DNA of 64,000 nucleotides. Origin: Ursidibacter maritimus. Lineage in GTDB: Bacteria; Pseudomonadota; Gammaproteobacteria; Enterobacterales; Pasteurellaceae. The stretch is from positions 186,001 through 250,000 of the forward strand of contig NZ_LEKN01000013.1 of the NCBI RefSeq assembly GCF_009761395.1. Reading direction: 5' to 3'. Every line of letters begins with the position of its first letter. Position 1 is the stretch's first letter. The notes beneath the pieces were generated by a model. That model was not told the origin of the DNA. It saw only the letters and a list, made by a program, of their open reading frames with translations, and ran no database searches. The translations under genes and the position numbers were made by a program. Shown piece after piece: positions 51,538 through 61,261 of the stretch.

Positions 51538-51569
51538 AGTGGGTAGGACTTCCCTACCCACTTTTTATT
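51538..51569 (+). terminator. intrinsic terminator of gor
   Basis: The 10-base perfect stem AGTGGGTAGG/CCTACCCACT with a 5-base loop is followed by a run of T residues. Confidence 0.93.
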
Positions 51570-51589
51570 TATTATAAGGAACTTACCTA

Positions 51590-52288
51590 ATGAAGAAAAT
51601 ATTATCTATTGTATCCCTTAGCTTTATTTTAAGCGGCTGTTTTGATGAGCCGAAAAAAGAAATAGCATCTACTACTCTAGCAGAAAAGTCTGAACAAACA
51701 GTAAGCTCGACCGGAAAAGTAGCTACATCGGTCGAAAATGTGGTAGAAAAAAATCAAACAACAGAAATGGCTTCTGCTAAAGATGAAAAAACAACTATGA
51801 CGGATCAGACTGATGAAAATAACGCATCAACGGATAAAGCTAAATCAGAAGATAAGGCAAAATCGGAAAATGCCGTTACTGCCACAACATCAGAAGAAAC
51901 CGAAAATACTAAAAAGGTTTCTATCACAGAAGATGTCTCAAGCAATAAAAATCTAGAAAAGGAAGAAAAGTTAGATTCTCAAGCATCTATTACTAGCAAG
52001 CAAGACTCACAAAAAGCTGAAACAAATATCCAAAGCAAAATGTCTAGTTCAGGTACTTTATCTAATACGTCATTACAAAAAGCAAAATCTTATAAAGCTA
52101 AAACAAAGGCTGATAAGATAGCTGAACAAGATTCGGGGCTGTCCGCTGAAGAAAAAAGGGTTGGTTATCAGCGTGTATTAAGTGATACAGAAATCACTTA
52201 CTTAAAATCGCAATGTCGTTATGCTTTTATGTCAGAAAAAGAAGTGGTTCAATATAACTGTGCTACCAAAAAAGTGATTATTAAATAA
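51590..52288 (+). CDS. unrecognised lipoprotein with low-complexity linker and conserved-looking C-terminus
   Basis: I do not recognise this protein. It has 232 residues and a lipobox ILSGC (Cys17). Residues about 20-180 are low-complexity, rich in Ser, Thr, Lys, Glu and Asn with short repeats such as DKAKSEDKAKSE. The last 50 residues look folded and contain two cysteines (LKSQCRYAFMSEKEVVQYNC) that could form a disulfide. AAGGAAC precedes the ATG. The layout suggests a lipid anchor, a flexible spacer long enough to cross the periplasm or the peptidoglycan, and a small binding domain. It stands alone between the gor terminator and a convergent transporter. Confidence 0.75.
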   Translation: MKKILSIVSLSFILSGCFDEPKKEIASTTLAEKSEQTVSSTGKVATSVENVVEKNQTTEMASAKDEKTTMTDQTDENNASTDKAKSEDKAKSENAVTATTSEETENTKKVSITEDVSSNKNLEKEEKLDSQASITSKQDSQKAETNIQSKMSSSGTLSNTSLQKAKSYKAKTKADKIAEQDSGLSAEEKRVGYQRVLSDTEITYLKSQCRYAFMSEKEVVQYNCATKKVIIK

Positions 52289-52315
52289 TAAGGGCAATCA
52301 ACAAAGGCATTTGGC

Positions 52316-52341
52316 GTAAGGTGGGTTAAACCCCACCTTAC
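52316..52341. terminator. hairpin between convergent lipoprotein and SNF transporter genes
   Basis: The perfect stem GTAAGGTGGG/CCCACCTTAC has a 6-base loop. The following T content is weak on both strands, so terminator strength is uncertain. Confidence 0.6.
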
Positions 52342-52357
52342 AGGCTTTATATAAGAA

Positions 52358-53713
52358 CTATAAAGAGCTATAAAAAATCACTAAAATAATGACAGGAATC
52401 ACATATTTAACGTAATTAAACCAGATAGCTGTCAATCCTTTATGAGTATTTAACTCTTCTTTTGCTTCATCTTTGAGAATAAAACCCACAAAAATGGCAC
52501 TACCTAATGCAGTTAAAATAAACAGAATATTGCCACTAATGTAATCAAACGCATCAAAAATACTTCTTCCCATAATACGAATATCTTTCCACTCACTATC
52601 TCCAAGAATAGATGGAATATTACCGAATACAAAGATAGCAACTAAAGTGATTAAAATGGCAGCTTTTCTACTTATTTTAGTTTTTTCTTGTAATGCGGTA
52701 ATAATAACTTCGCAGATCGTTAATGAGGTCGTTAATGCCGCCACAATCAATAAACTAAAGAAAATAATGGCAAAAGCAGTTCCACCCCACATATTTGAAA
52801 AAACAATAGGTAAACTTTGGAAAACAAGCGTTGGTCCTGAATTTGGCGCTATACCAAAACTAAAGAGTGATGGGAAAATCATAAAACCAGCGAGTAGCGC
52901 AATCACTGTATTCAGTACCCCTGTAATCGTTGCAGTTTTGACTAAGTTTTCTTTTTTATCTAAGTAGCTAGATAATGTGATCAATACCCCAAAACCTAAA
53001 CTTAAAGCAAAGAATACCTGTCCAAGTACAAATACGAAAAGTTTTGGTGTAATTTTAGAAAAATCAGGCATTAAATAGAACTTAATCCCTTCCATTGCAC
53101 CTGGTAAGGTAATATTTCTTACTACCATAATCATTAGGAAGATAAATAAGAGAGGCATTAAATACTTAACGGAGCGTTCAATACCATCAACGATTCCTTT
53201 GGCTAAAATGAAATAGTTTACCGCAACAAATAAACCTGTATAAATCATAATGTTGACTGGGCTATTGAAAATACTCTTTTGGAAATAGCTTGATGTTGTT
53301 TCTACTGTAACAGGAGAACTAATATCTAACCCCCCCGAAATAAAGCCACCAATATAATTTAATACCCAACCACCTAATACCATATAGTAAGCAAGAATAC
53401 CAAAAGAGCCGAGTAGCCCCATATACCCTAGTATTTTCCAACCCGAATGGATCTTTTTGCCATTCGCAGTACCACTAAAAGCATCAATAGCGTTTACTCT
53501 CATTCTACGTCCGATAACATTCTCAACTAAAATCATTGGAATACCGATCACAATCATTGCAATGCAGAATAAGAAAACGTAGGCTCCTCCACCATTTTCA
53601 CCAACTAGATAAGGGAAACGCCAAGTTGCTCCAAAACCAACCGTTGCACCAGCAACAGTCAGAATATATGCCAATCGGCTCGACCACGACTGGCGTTCAG
53701 TTTGAGTTGTCAT
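52358..53713 (-). CDS. sodium-dependent transporter of the SNF (neurotransmitter:sodium symporter) family
   Basis: This inner-membrane Na+ symporter has 451 residues and about eleven to twelve helices in a LeuT-like fold. The first helix carries the family signature GATVGFGATWRFPYLVGENGG, split here as ATVGFGATWRFPYL and GENGGGAYVF. FALSLGFGVLITLSSYLD is the sixth-helix region. Bacterial members carry amino acids such as tryptophan, tyrosine or leucine; the substrate here cannot be read from the sequence. It is a single gene upstream of the dam terminator region. Confidence 0.88.
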   Translation of the reverse strand: MTTQTERQSWSSRLAYILTVAGATVGFGATWRFPYLVGENGGGAYVFLFCIAMIVIGIPMILVENVIGRRMRVNAIDAFSGTANGKKIHSGWKILGYMGLLGSFGILAYYMVLGGWVLNYIGGFISGGLDISSPVTVETTSSYFQKSIFNSPVNIMIYTGLFVAVNYFILAKGIVDGIERSVKYLMPLLFIFLMIMVVRNITLPGAMEGIKFYLMPDFSKITPKLFVFVLGQVFFALSLGFGVLITLSSYLDKKENLVKTATITGVLNTVIALLAGFMIFPSLFSFGIAPNSGPTLVFQSLPIVFSNMWGGTAFAIIFFSLLIVAALTTSLTICEVIITALQEKTKISRKAAILITLVAIFVFGNIPSILGDSEWKDIRIMGRSIFDAFDYISGNILFILTALGSAIFVGFILKDEAKEELNTHKGLTAIWFNYVKYVIPVIILVIFYSSL

Positions 53714-53741
53714 TTTTACTCCAAATAATCAAAATAAAAAA

Positions 53742-54566
53742 TTAGTTAAAGATAGCTAACAGTTCATTCACTTTATTACGAGAACTCGGCGTTTGCCCGA
53801 TATTTCTCTGAACTTGTAACATTTTGATTTGTGCATTACGATAAATATCACGAGTAAAATGTGTATCGTGATTTGAAATCAAGACAGGAATACCAACCGC
53901 TTGTGATTGTAAGGCGTACTCAGCAAGCGTTTGTTGTTGTTCGAGACTAAAGCCACCACCAGCATACTGTGTGAAATTACTTTCTTGAGCCAAAGGGGCA
54001 TAAGGAGGATCACAATAGACAAGATAATCATCAGGGTTTTCCCATAAATAATGGAATAACTGATGAAAATCAGCACAAATAAAAGTGGCTCTTTTTGCTT
54101 TCTCCGCAAAAAAACGTAATTCTTTCTCTGGGAAGTAATGTTTTTGGTAAGCACCAAAAGGAACATTGTACTGCAGTTTTTGGTTATAACGGCATAACCC
54201 ATTAAACCCAAAACGGTTTAGATAGAGAAATAAAATAGATCGTTGAAAGGGGTCTTGTACGCAGTTAAATTCTTGTCTGCGTTCATAATAAAACATTGCC
54301 GTATTTGCTTGATGATGGAAAAACAGTTGCTGTGTTGCGTCGATATAAGTTTCGACATCTTGTTTGACAACATTAAAGAGATTGATTAAATCAGGATTTA
54401 TATCAGCTAGCAGATAACGCTCAAAGTCTGTATTTAGGAATACTGAACCAGCACCAACAAATGGCTCAACTAAACAAGCCTTTTTAGGAAAATGGCGAGA
54501 AATTTCATCAATTAGGCGATATTTACCGCCAGCCCATTTTAAAAAGGCTCGTTGTTTAGTATTCAT
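53742..54566 (-). CDS. dam: DNA adenine methylase Dam
   Basis: Dam methylates adenine in GATC, guiding mismatch repair and replication timing. It has 274 residues. FLKWAGGKYRL is the N-terminal AdoMet motif, VEPFVGAGSVFLN follows, and the catalytic DPPY is at residues 186-189. ATG 54566 lies one base past the aroB stop, so translation is coupled. Upstream in-frame ATG codons lie inside aroB. The order aroK-aroB-dam is conserved, without the damX gene found in enteric bacteria. Confidence 0.96.
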   Translation of the reverse strand: MNTKQRAFLKWAGGKYRLIDEISRHFPKKACLVEPFVGAGSVFLNTDFERYLLADINPDLINLFNVVKQDVETYIDATQQLFFHHQANTAMFYYERRQEFNCVQDPFQRSILFLYLNRFGFNGLCRYNQKLQYNVPFGAYQKHYFPEKELRFFAEKAKRATFICADFHQLFHYLWENPDDYLVYCDPPYAPLAQESNFTQYAGGGFSLEQQQTLAEYALQSQAVGIPVLISNHDTHFTRDIYRNAQIKMLQVQRNIGQTPSSRNKVNELLAIFN

Positions 54567-54567
54567 T

Positions 54568-55656
54568 CTATTGTTGAGTGAAACGGCGAATCGCGTCAAT
54601 CACTTGCTGTTCAGTTACTTGTGATGTGACGTAAGCAGAACCTAGCGATTTTAATAAAATTAAGCGCAACTGACCGCTTAATACTTTTTTATCACGCCAC
54701 ATATAAGGTAAATACTCTTCAGGTTGCATTCCATCAGGCGAAATGGTTGGTAATGTCGCTTGAGCAATCAGTTTTTCTATACGAAAAACATCTTGTTCTG
54801 AAAGATCACCTAAAATATGAGATAAAGCGGCCGCTTCTAACATTCCTACCGCAACCGCTTCTCCATGTAACCAGTTTCCATAACCTAAGTGAGTTTCAAT
54901 CGCGTGTCCAAATGTATGCCCTAAATTGAGTAAGGCTCTATCACCTTTTTCAGTTTCATCACGAGCAACAACATCTGCTTTAAGCTGACAACAACGTTGA
55001 ATACAGTATTCAAGGGCTGATTGATCCAGTTGAACTAACTCGCTAATATGTTGCTCTAGCCATTCAAAAAAGGCTAAATCAAAAATTGCCCCATATTTAA
55101 TGACTTCAGCTAAACCAGCACTGACTTCACGTTTAGGTAAGGTCTTCAAGGTTTCTGTATCAATAATCACCGAAATTGGTTGATAAAAAGCGCCAATCAT
55201 ATTTTTACCCAACGGGTGATTAACCGCTGTTTTTCCACCAACAGAAGAGTCAACTTGTGCTAATAATGTGGTTGGAATCTGAATAAATCGGATACCTCGT
55301 TGATAAGAAGCTGCTGCATAACCAGCAACATCACCGATCACTCCGCCCCCCAGCGCAATGATTGTACTATCACGATTGTGATTTTTTTCAAGTAATGCAG
55401 TAAAAATGAGATCTAATGATGATAAGGTTTTATACTTTTCACCATCAGGAATAAGGACAAAATCAACAACACAACCTAAAGTTTCTAATGTGCTTGTTAC
55501 TGTCGCAAGATAATGTTCAGCAATGGTTGGGTTAGAAACGATCATTACTTTATCACCTTGCTTTAACGGATGATAACTCACCGGTTCGGCTAATAATCCT
55601 GCACCAATAGAAATTGGATACGAACGCTCTTTTAACTCAACATTTACTTGCAACAT
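54568..55656 (-). CDS. aroB: 3-dehydroquinate synthase
   Basis: AroB is the second enzyme of the shikimate pathway and needs NAD and zinc. It has 362 residues. [46 protein letters not shown] and the zinc-binding [11 protein letters not shown] and [11 protein letters not shown] are visible. It lies 15 bases after aroK on the same strand. Confidence 0.98.
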   Translation of the reverse strand: MLQVNVELKERSYPISIGAGLLAEPVSYHPLKQGDKVMIVSNPTIAEHYLATVTSTLETLGCVVDFVLIPDGEKYKTLSSLDLIFTALLEKNHNRDSTIIALGGGVIGDVAGYAAASYQRGIRFIQIPTTLLAQVDSSVGGKTAVNHPLGKNMIGAFYQPISVIIDTETLKTLPKREVSAGLAEVIKYGAIFDLAFFEWLEQHISELVQLDQSALEYCIQRCCQLKADVVARDETEKGDRALLNLGHTFGHAIETHLGYGNWLHGEAVAVGMLEAAALSHILGDLSEQDVFRIEKLIAQATLPTISPDGMQPEEYLPYMWRDKKVLSGQLRLILLKSLGSAYVTSQVTEQQVIDAIRRFTQQ

Positions 55657-55671
55657 ATTTTCTACCTTGAT

Positions 55672-56193
55672 TTACTGTAAATTATCCATCATTTCGATGA
55701 TTTGTGTCGCGACAACTTTGGCTGCTTGCTCATCGGTTTGTAAAGTAATATCCGCAATCTCTTCATACAATGGATTACGAATTTTAGCTAATTCTTGCAA
55801 CACTTGATACGGGTCTTCTGTTTGTAATAATGGGCGTTTTTTATCACGCTGGGTACGTTCAAATTGCTTATCAATTGATGTTTCAAGGTACACAACAATC
55901 CCACGAGCCGAAAGTGCGTTACGATTATCCTTTGATAGTACCGATCCTCCGCCTGTTGAAAGTACCAACCCTTGAGATTGCGTTAATTCGTTAATAATGC
56001 GTTCTTCACGCTTACGAAACCCGGCTTCTCCTTCAATATCAAAAATCCAATCGATATCCGCTCCAGAACGTTCTTCGATTACAGAATCAGAATCTAAAAA
56101 ATCCATATTTAGCATTTGTGCTAATTGGCGTCCAATCGTGCTTTTACCCGCTCCCATTGGCCCAATTAAAAAGATATTACGTTTTTCTGCCAT
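55672..56193 (-). CDS. aroK: shikimate kinase I
   Basis: AroK phosphorylates shikimate. It has 173 residues. The P-loop [11 protein letters not shown] is at about residues 11-21, followed by FLDSD, the RKREE substrate site, GGGSV and the LID region [12 protein letters not shown]. It is the first gene of aroK-aroB-dam, downstream of ponA from which it is separated by a strong terminator. Confidence 0.97.
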   Translation of the reverse strand: MAEKRNIFLIGPMGAGKSTIGRQLAQMLNMDFLDSDSVIEERSGADIDWIFDIEGEAGFRKREERIINELTQSQGLVLSTGGGSVLSKDNRNALSARGIVVYLETSIDKQFERTQRDKKRPLLQTEDPYQVLQELAKIRNPLYEEIADITLQTDEQAAKVVATQIIEMMDNLQ

Positions 56194-56248
56194 TTCTCTT
56201 TTCTAATTTTAAATAATTTAACGATTTGATTTGTGGTAAAAATTGGGG

Positions 56249-56284
56249 AAAAAACAGACCGCTTGTAAACACAAGCGGTCTGTT
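56249..56284 (-). terminator. ponA terminator formed by two opposed uptake signals
   Basis: AACAGACCGCTTGT (56253-56266) and ACAAGCGGTCTGTT (56271-56284) form a perfect 14-base stem with a 4-base loop. Each arm holds a full uptake signal. On the minus strand a short T run follows. The remainder of the aroK-ponA gap (56194-56429) is AT-rich with no gene seen. Confidence 0.85.
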
Positions 56285-56429
56285 ACACGTTAAAATTTAC
56301 AAGAAAGTGATTACAAATAATACACTTATAGAATAATTAAACCACAAATCGCCCAAAAATAAAGATTGGCGGTATTATCTCAATAAATCGACTCTCTTTT
56401 CAACCTAAACAAACTAATTATCCCGTAAT

Positions 56430-59042
56430 TTAGAATAATTCTTTTCCTTTTAGGCTATCAAGCACTCCTGGTGGAGGTAATCCTAAACGCTGCTCTTCTG
56501 CCAGTGTTTTATTCGGCTCAGTATAAGCCTTTTCAATAATATATTTCTTAGTCGGTTCAGTACCTTTAATAAAATACTCAACAAAACTATCGCCTAAAAA
56601 GCCAGATTTAGCATCGATCTTAGCCTCAATAATATTTGGTGGTAACTGCTCTTTTCTCTCTGCTTTATCCTTAAGAGCCACCTTCATATAATTGATCCAA
56701 GCAGGTAACGCTGTTTGCGCACCGGCTTCACCTCTACCCAAATCACGTTTATTGTCATCAAATCCAACATAAACAGTGGTGACAATATTTGCACCAAAAC
56801 CCGCATACCAAGTCACTTTCGCATTATTTGTTGTACCCGTTTTACCGCCAATATCTTTGCGTTTAATGCTATTTGCAATACGATGGCTAGTACCTTTCCA
56901 TCCTTGACTCGGCTCTCCAACAATTGCTGTATTTAGAGCGCTACGCATTAAAAACGCAATCTCACCGCTAATCACTCTTGGTGCGTAATGTAACCCTTGA
57001 GAAGTGGCTTCTGCATCGGCCATCAAACTAGGTGCATTTTCTTTCTTCACTGTTTTGATTTCTAATTCAGGCAGTTCTTCAGACTCACTGCTTTTTTCTT
57101 CTACCACAGTTCCTTTACTATTTGCTATTTGAGCTTCTGATTCCTTAGCAATTTTTACAAAATCAAAATATTCTGGTTCTGGATAACTGACAGGGATCTC
57201 GTTACAACTTAAACAGGCCACCGCAGGATTAGCCTTAAATAACTCATTACCATTACTATCTAAAATACGCTCAATAATATAAGGTTCGATAAGATACCCA
57301 CCATTATCAAAAACAGCATAACCACGAGCCATTTCTAAAGGAGTAAAGGATGCGGCCCCTAATGCAAGAGCTTCAGTCGCTTGATATTGTTCACGTTCAA
57401 AACCAAAACGCTGTAAATAATCAGCAATATAATCAACCCCCGCCATCTGCACCGTTCTAACCATCATTACATTCTTGGATTTCCCTAACCCCACGCGTAA
57501 TCGTAATGGACCTTCATAAATATTCGGGGAGTTTTTCGGACTCCAAGGCTTTTGTCCCCTCTTAGTAATAGTAATTGGATCATCACTTAAAATAGTCGAT
57601 AAACTCAAACCTTTATTTAAAGCTGCTGCATAAATAAATGGCTTGATTGACGAACCTACTTGAACCAATGATTGCGTCGCACGATTAAAGCGACTTTGTT
57701 CAAAACTAAAACCACCAACAATCGCTTCAATAGCACCATTATCACTATTTAATGAAACTAATGCGGAGTTTACATCAGGAATTTGCCCTAACTCCCAGCT
57801 TCCTTTGCTGTCTTGGCGAACCCAAATTTGCTCTCCAACATTGATGACTTCTTTTACGCTATTAGGCTGTCTGCCTTGAGCGGAATCATTGATAAACTTC
57901 TTAGCCCAACGCATTCCAGCTAATTTCAATACCACTTTATCTCCATTAGCCAAGATAATATCAGCACTATCTTTGTTAACTTTTAGAACCGCAGCACCAA
58001 TAAAAGGCTCTGAATGTGGTAATTTACTTAGATGCTCAATGATTTTCTCTTCGTCCCAAGCACTATCCGTTGCTTTCCATAATTTTTCTGCACCTCTCCA
58101 ACCATGACGACGATCATAATCAATCAGATTATTGCGCAATGAGTTTTGAGCTTCTCGCTGATCATCTGATAAAACTGTAGCATAAACTTGAAAACCTCGA
58201 GTATAAGCAACTTCTTCACCATAACGTTTGACCATCTCTTGTCGAATCATTTCAGTAACATAATCCGCACGAAACTCTAACGCTGCACCATAAAATTTAG
58301 CCACCACCGGTTCTGCTTTGGCTTGTTCATATTGTTGCTGTGTGATTTTTCCAACCTCTAACATTCGCCCCAATACTACATTTCTACGTTTTTCTGCTCG
58401 AGTAACCGAATATAAAGGGTTCATCGTTGATGGGGCTTTGGGCAAACCAGCAATAATTGCGACTTCAGACAATGTTAATTCATTGAGTTTTTTACCAAAG
58501 TAAGTCTTAGCTGCCGCAGCAACTCCATAAGAACGATAGCCCAAATAAATTTTATTTAAATAGAGCTCTAAAATTTCATCTTTTGTTAAATTCTGCTCAA
58601 TTTCTAAAGCCAAAATAGCTTCTTTAATCTTACGTTCAATTTTTCGTTCTGGAGATAAAAAGAAATTGCGGGCTAATTGTTGTGTAATAGTACTCGCCCC
58701 TTGAGTATCACCTTGTGATGAACGCCAAAGAGCACGAATAATACCTTTGGGATCAACACCTTTATGCTCATAAAAGCGACTATCTTCTGTTGCTAAGATA
58801 GCATCAATTAAAGGTTGTGGAATATCAGCAAGTTTTACTGGAACCCGACGCTCTTCACCCACTTCGCCGATCAACTTACCATCGGCAGTAAAAATCTGCA
58901 TAGGTTGTTGTAATTCCACATTTTTTAGCGAATTAACATTCGGTAAATCTGACTTGAAATAAAAATAGATAACCCCTACTGCAACACAGCCTAAGATAGT
59001 AAGTGTTAATAAAGTACCAAATATGATTTTTGCGATCTTCAT
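56430..59042 (-). CDS. ponA: penicillin-binding protein 1A
   Basis: PBP1A is a bifunctional peptidoglycan synthase (also called mrcA) of 870 residues with an N-terminal membrane anchor (about 8-28). The glycosyltransferase domain carries the catalytic Glu86 in ATEDSRFYEHKG and GASTITQQLARN. An OB-like insert follows at about 330-420. The transpeptidase domain carries the SxxK box at Ser464-Lys467 (QVGSSIKPF) and the KTGTTNNA box. ATG 59042 is preferred, with AAGAGAA upstream. It is divergent from the com operon, as in other Pasteurellaceae and in E. coli (mrcA next to hofM). Confidence 0.96.
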   Translation of the reverse strand: MKIAKIIFGTLLTLTILGCVAVGVIYFYFKSDLPNVNSLKNVELQQPMQIFTADGKLIGEVGEERRVPVKLADIPQPLIDAILATEDSRFYEHKGVDPKGIIRALWRSSQGDTQGASTITQQLARNFFLSPERKIERKIKEAILALEIEQNLTKDEILELYLNKIYLGYRSYGVAAAAKTYFGKKLNELTLSEVAIIAGLPKAPSTMNPLYSVTRAEKRRNVVLGRMLEVGKITQQQYEQAKAEPVVAKFYGAALEFRADYVTEMIRQEMVKRYGEEVAYTRGFQVYATVLSDDQREAQNSLRNNLIDYDRRHGWRGAEKLWKATDSAWDEEKIIEHLSKLPHSEPFIGAAVLKVNKDSADIILANGDKVVLKLAGMRWAKKFINDSAQGRQPNSVKEVINVGEQIWVRQDSKGSWELGQIPDVNSALVSLNSDNGAIEAIVGGFSFEQSRFNRATQSLVQVGSSIKPFIYAAALNKGLSLSTILSDDPITITKRGQKPWSPKNSPNIYEGPLRLRVGLGKSKNVMMVRTVQMAGVDYIADYLQRFGFEREQYQATEALALGAASFTPLEMARGYAVFDNGGYLIEPYIIERILDSNGNELFKANPAVACLSCNEIPVSYPEPEYFDFVKIAKESEAQIANSKGTVVEEKSSESEELPELEIKTVKKENAPSLMADAEATSQGLHYAPRVISGEIAFLMRSALNTAIVGEPSQGWKGTSHRIANSIKRKDIGGKTGTTNNAKVTWYAGFGANIVTTVYVGFDDNKRDLGRGEAGAQTALPAWINYMKVALKDKAERKEQLPPNIIEAKIDAKSGFLGDSFVEYFIKGTEPTKKYIIEKAYTEPNKTLAEEQRLGLPPPGVLDSLKGKELF

Positions 59043-59101
59043 CGAAAAATTCTCTTTTCCTAAATGACTAAACCTGAATTTACAGTTAAATATAATGCAA
59101 A

Positions 59102-59123
59102 CTCGTCGAAACAGTTCGCAATT
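59102..59123 (+). promoter_or_regulatory. candidate CRP-S (Sxy-dependent competence) site of comABCDE
   Basis: GTCGA-N6-TCGCA at 59105-59120 matches 8 of the 10 core positions of the CRP-S pattern TGCGA-N6-TCGCA. It lies about 60 bases before the comA start, in the position where CRP-S sites control this operon in H. influenzae. The left half is imperfect, so this is a candidate only. Confidence 0.5.
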
Positions 59124-59179
59124 ATAAGCGAAAAATCGGCAAAAAACTGTTTTAATCCACAATTATTATAATTGGAACT

Positions 59180-59824
59180 ATGAAAATAAAAAAATTTAAA
59201 GACCTAATATCGTCAAAACACTTAACTCACCAACAAATTGGGGTGAGTTACAGCGACCTGCTCATTTGTTGCTGTATCAGAGAAAGCCAGAAAATACAGA
59301 CCATCTGGCAAAAACTTTCCTTGACCGATGATGCGTTAGTAAGAATTGATGACATAATCAAGCAAGCGGTGAGTTCAGATGAAAAATTTACCATTGTTTA
59401 TCCTATTCCTGCCGATTATATTTGGCAAAAAATCCTTTATTTCCCGAGTTATCTCAACCCACAACAGCAATATAAACAGGCAATTCAAATACTCAAACAA
59501 GAGCTCCCCATTCCGCTCACTGAAGTGTATTTTGATATTCAATCCAGTCTAGATACCAAGAGTAATCGAATAAAAACAACTATTTATGTATTAAAAAAAT
59601 CCTACGGTGAACCTTTTTTAGGAAAATCTAATGTGATTTTAGACAATGAATTATTTTGCTATGTCCGAGGTATTGCAGCCTTGAATGAAACAGATCAAGA
59701 ACACTTATCTGAACTACAAAACAAAGACATTGAACAACTCAGTTTTCCTGAAAATATTCTAGATAAAAAACTCTATTTGATTGCATTAGGAGCAAGTTTA
59801 TGGAATGGCAAGGTATCAATTTAA
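59180..59824 (+). CDS. comA: competence protein ComA (PilM-like)
   Basis: ComA is a cytoplasmic actin-like assembly protein of the type IV pilus/DNA-uptake machine, related to PilM and HofM. It has 214 residues and no membrane segment. IGVSYSDLLICCCI resembles the first strand-turn of PilM-like folds, and a conserved block around YIWQKILYFPSYLNPQQQYKQAI follows. It is short for a PilM-like protein. The identification rests on its place as first gene of the ordered comA-E set divergent from ponA. It overlaps comB by 25 bases. Confidence 0.83.
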   Translation: MKIKKFKDLISSKHLTHQQIGVSYSDLLICCCIRESQKIQTIWQKLSLTDDALVRIDDIIKQAVSSDEKFTIVYPIPADYIWQKILYFPSYLNPQQQYKQAIQILKQELPIPLTEVYFDIQSSLDTKSNRIKTTIYVLKKSYGEPFLGKSNVILDNELFCYVRGIAALNETDQEHLSELQNKDIEQLSFPENILDKKLYLIALGASLWNGKVSI

Positions 59825-60312
59825 GTGGCTATAACCAAGAAAAGTGGGCTACTGAAAATATTCGTAATTTAGTTAAGATAATGGTTACTTTAATTGTTTC
59901 CTTATTGATTGGCATAGTAATTATTTTTGAACAATTATCCTTACACCAACAAATCGACATCATAAAAGATCAAACAGCTCAGCAAACTCATCACCTTTCA
60001 CAGATACGAGAAAAAATAGAAAAATTAAAACAGCAAATAATTTCCCCTAACCAATCGCTTTCTCAGAAGAGTATTCATTTTTTCGTGGACTATCTGAAAA
60101 ACTTTAAAGCAAAAGGAAGGCTTGAAATGATACAACTCTCTATTGACCATAATGAAATGGTTAAAATTTTTGGTAAAACCAGAACACAAGAAGAATTTAT
60201 TTTAATTGAGCAGCAACTTAAAAACCTGAATATAGATTATAACATTACACACCTACACAATAATAAGGAAAATCTCATTGAGTTTCAAATTCACATCGAT
60301 TTAAAAGGATAG
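59800..60312 (+). CDS. comB: competence protein ComB (PilN-like)
   Basis: This 170-residue protein has the PilN-like layout: a short N-terminus with INLSGYNQEKW, one membrane helix at about 25-47, then a coiled coil (about 50-90) and a small periplasmic domain. It would couple ComA on the inside to ComC on the outside of the inner membrane. AGGAGC precedes the ATG inside comA. Confidence 0.85.
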   Translation: MEWQGINLSGYNQEKWATENIRNLVKIMVTLIVSLLIGIVIIFEQLSLHQQIDIIKDQTAQQTHHLSQIREKIEKLKQQIISPNQSLSQKSIHFFVDYLKNFKAKGRLEMIQLSIDHNEMVKIFGKTRTQEEFILIEQQLKNLNIDYNITHLHNNKENLIEFQIHIDLKG

Positions 60313-60318
60313 AAAAAA

Positions 60319-60831
60319 ATGAAAAATTGGCTTATAAAAACCTACACTGAACCACAAACTAACACACACTATATTTTCTATATTATCAACCAAAAAATGA
60401 TTTACTTTCTAGTTGCTATAATCATAACTTTTACACTATTACCCGCTTTGTTATATTTCAATACATATTCGGATAAGCTCGCCCATAAAATTTATCAAGA
60501 GAGCCTAACTCAAGAAATAGAGCAGCAGACTAAATTATTAGACACCTTAATTCAGAAGTCGAATCAGCATAAAATCACAGATAAAATTTCACAAGTCAAT
60601 CAGGCTATTAAGCAGATATTCAATACTTATAACATTCAGATTGAACAATTAGAGTGGCATATTGAAGAAAGGCAAATTGTGATTAATGCCAAAAATGAAT
60701 CAAAAAACCTCATTACGATTATTCCCAAATTACAGGAAATACCCAATATTACTTATCAAGAAATAAGTTTATCTAAACTCTATCATCAAAACTTAGTGCT
60801 ATTAAATGCAACATTACAAATTAATAACTAG
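60319..60831 (+). CDS. comC: competence protein ComC (PilO-like)
   Basis: This 170-residue protein has one membrane helix (about 28-50), a coiled coil (about 58-100) and a C-terminal alpha/beta domain, as in PilO. It presumably pairs with ComB. Sequence conservation is low and the call rests on gene order and layout. It starts 7 bases after comB. Confidence 0.83.
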   Translation: MKNWLIKTYTEPQTNTHYIFYIINQKMIYFLVAIIITFTLLPALLYFNTYSDKLAHKIYQESLTQEIEQQTKLLDTLIQKSNQHKITDKISQVNQAIKQIFNTYNIQIEQLEWHIEERQIVINAKNESKNLITIIPKLQEIPNITYQEISLSKLYHQNLVLLNATLQINN

Positions 60832-60839
60832 GAGTACTT

Positions 60840-61253
60840 ATGTGGAAAATTGGATTTATTTTATACAGCATACCTTTTTTAGCTTATGCGGATCCTTTCT
60901 ATGCTGAGAATGATCATAAGAACAGCAGAGAAAATATCGCTTTAGCTGAAGGTCAATCAAATGAAAAAAAACAGCAAGAAATATCCGCTTGTTTAGCTGA
61001 TACACAACTTAACAAACTCTCACTGCCCACTCCTTTTTCTGAGTTGCGTTTAATCGGCATAATAAAAAATCAAGAGATATTTACCGCATTATTTATTGAT
61101 AAACAAAATCACATTACCGCGATTAAAGAAAAACAGATTTTAATTAATGAAGATATTCAGTTCGAAAAAATCGATCTAAAAAAGATTGACTATATTGACT
61201 GGAAAAATAGTAGTGATTGTGATAATCCAATCCGAATAACCATATCTATTTAG
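60840..61253 (+). CDS. comD: competence protein ComD (PilP-like)
   Basis: This 137-residue periplasmic protein has a signal peptide ending AYA. The C-terminal part (FSELRLIGIIKNQEIFTALFID) resembles the small beta domain of PilP that docks onto the secretin. AGGAGTACTT precedes the ATG. Two cysteines (53 and about 129) could form a disulfide. Confidence 0.83.
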   Translation: MWKIGFILYSIPFLAYADPFYAENDHKNSRENIALAEGQSNEKKQQEISACLADTQLNKLSLPTPFSELRLIGIIKNQEIFTALFIDKQNHITAIKEKQILINEDIQFEKIDLKKIDYIDWKNSSDCDNPIRITISI

Positions 61254-61261
61254 GAGGAACA

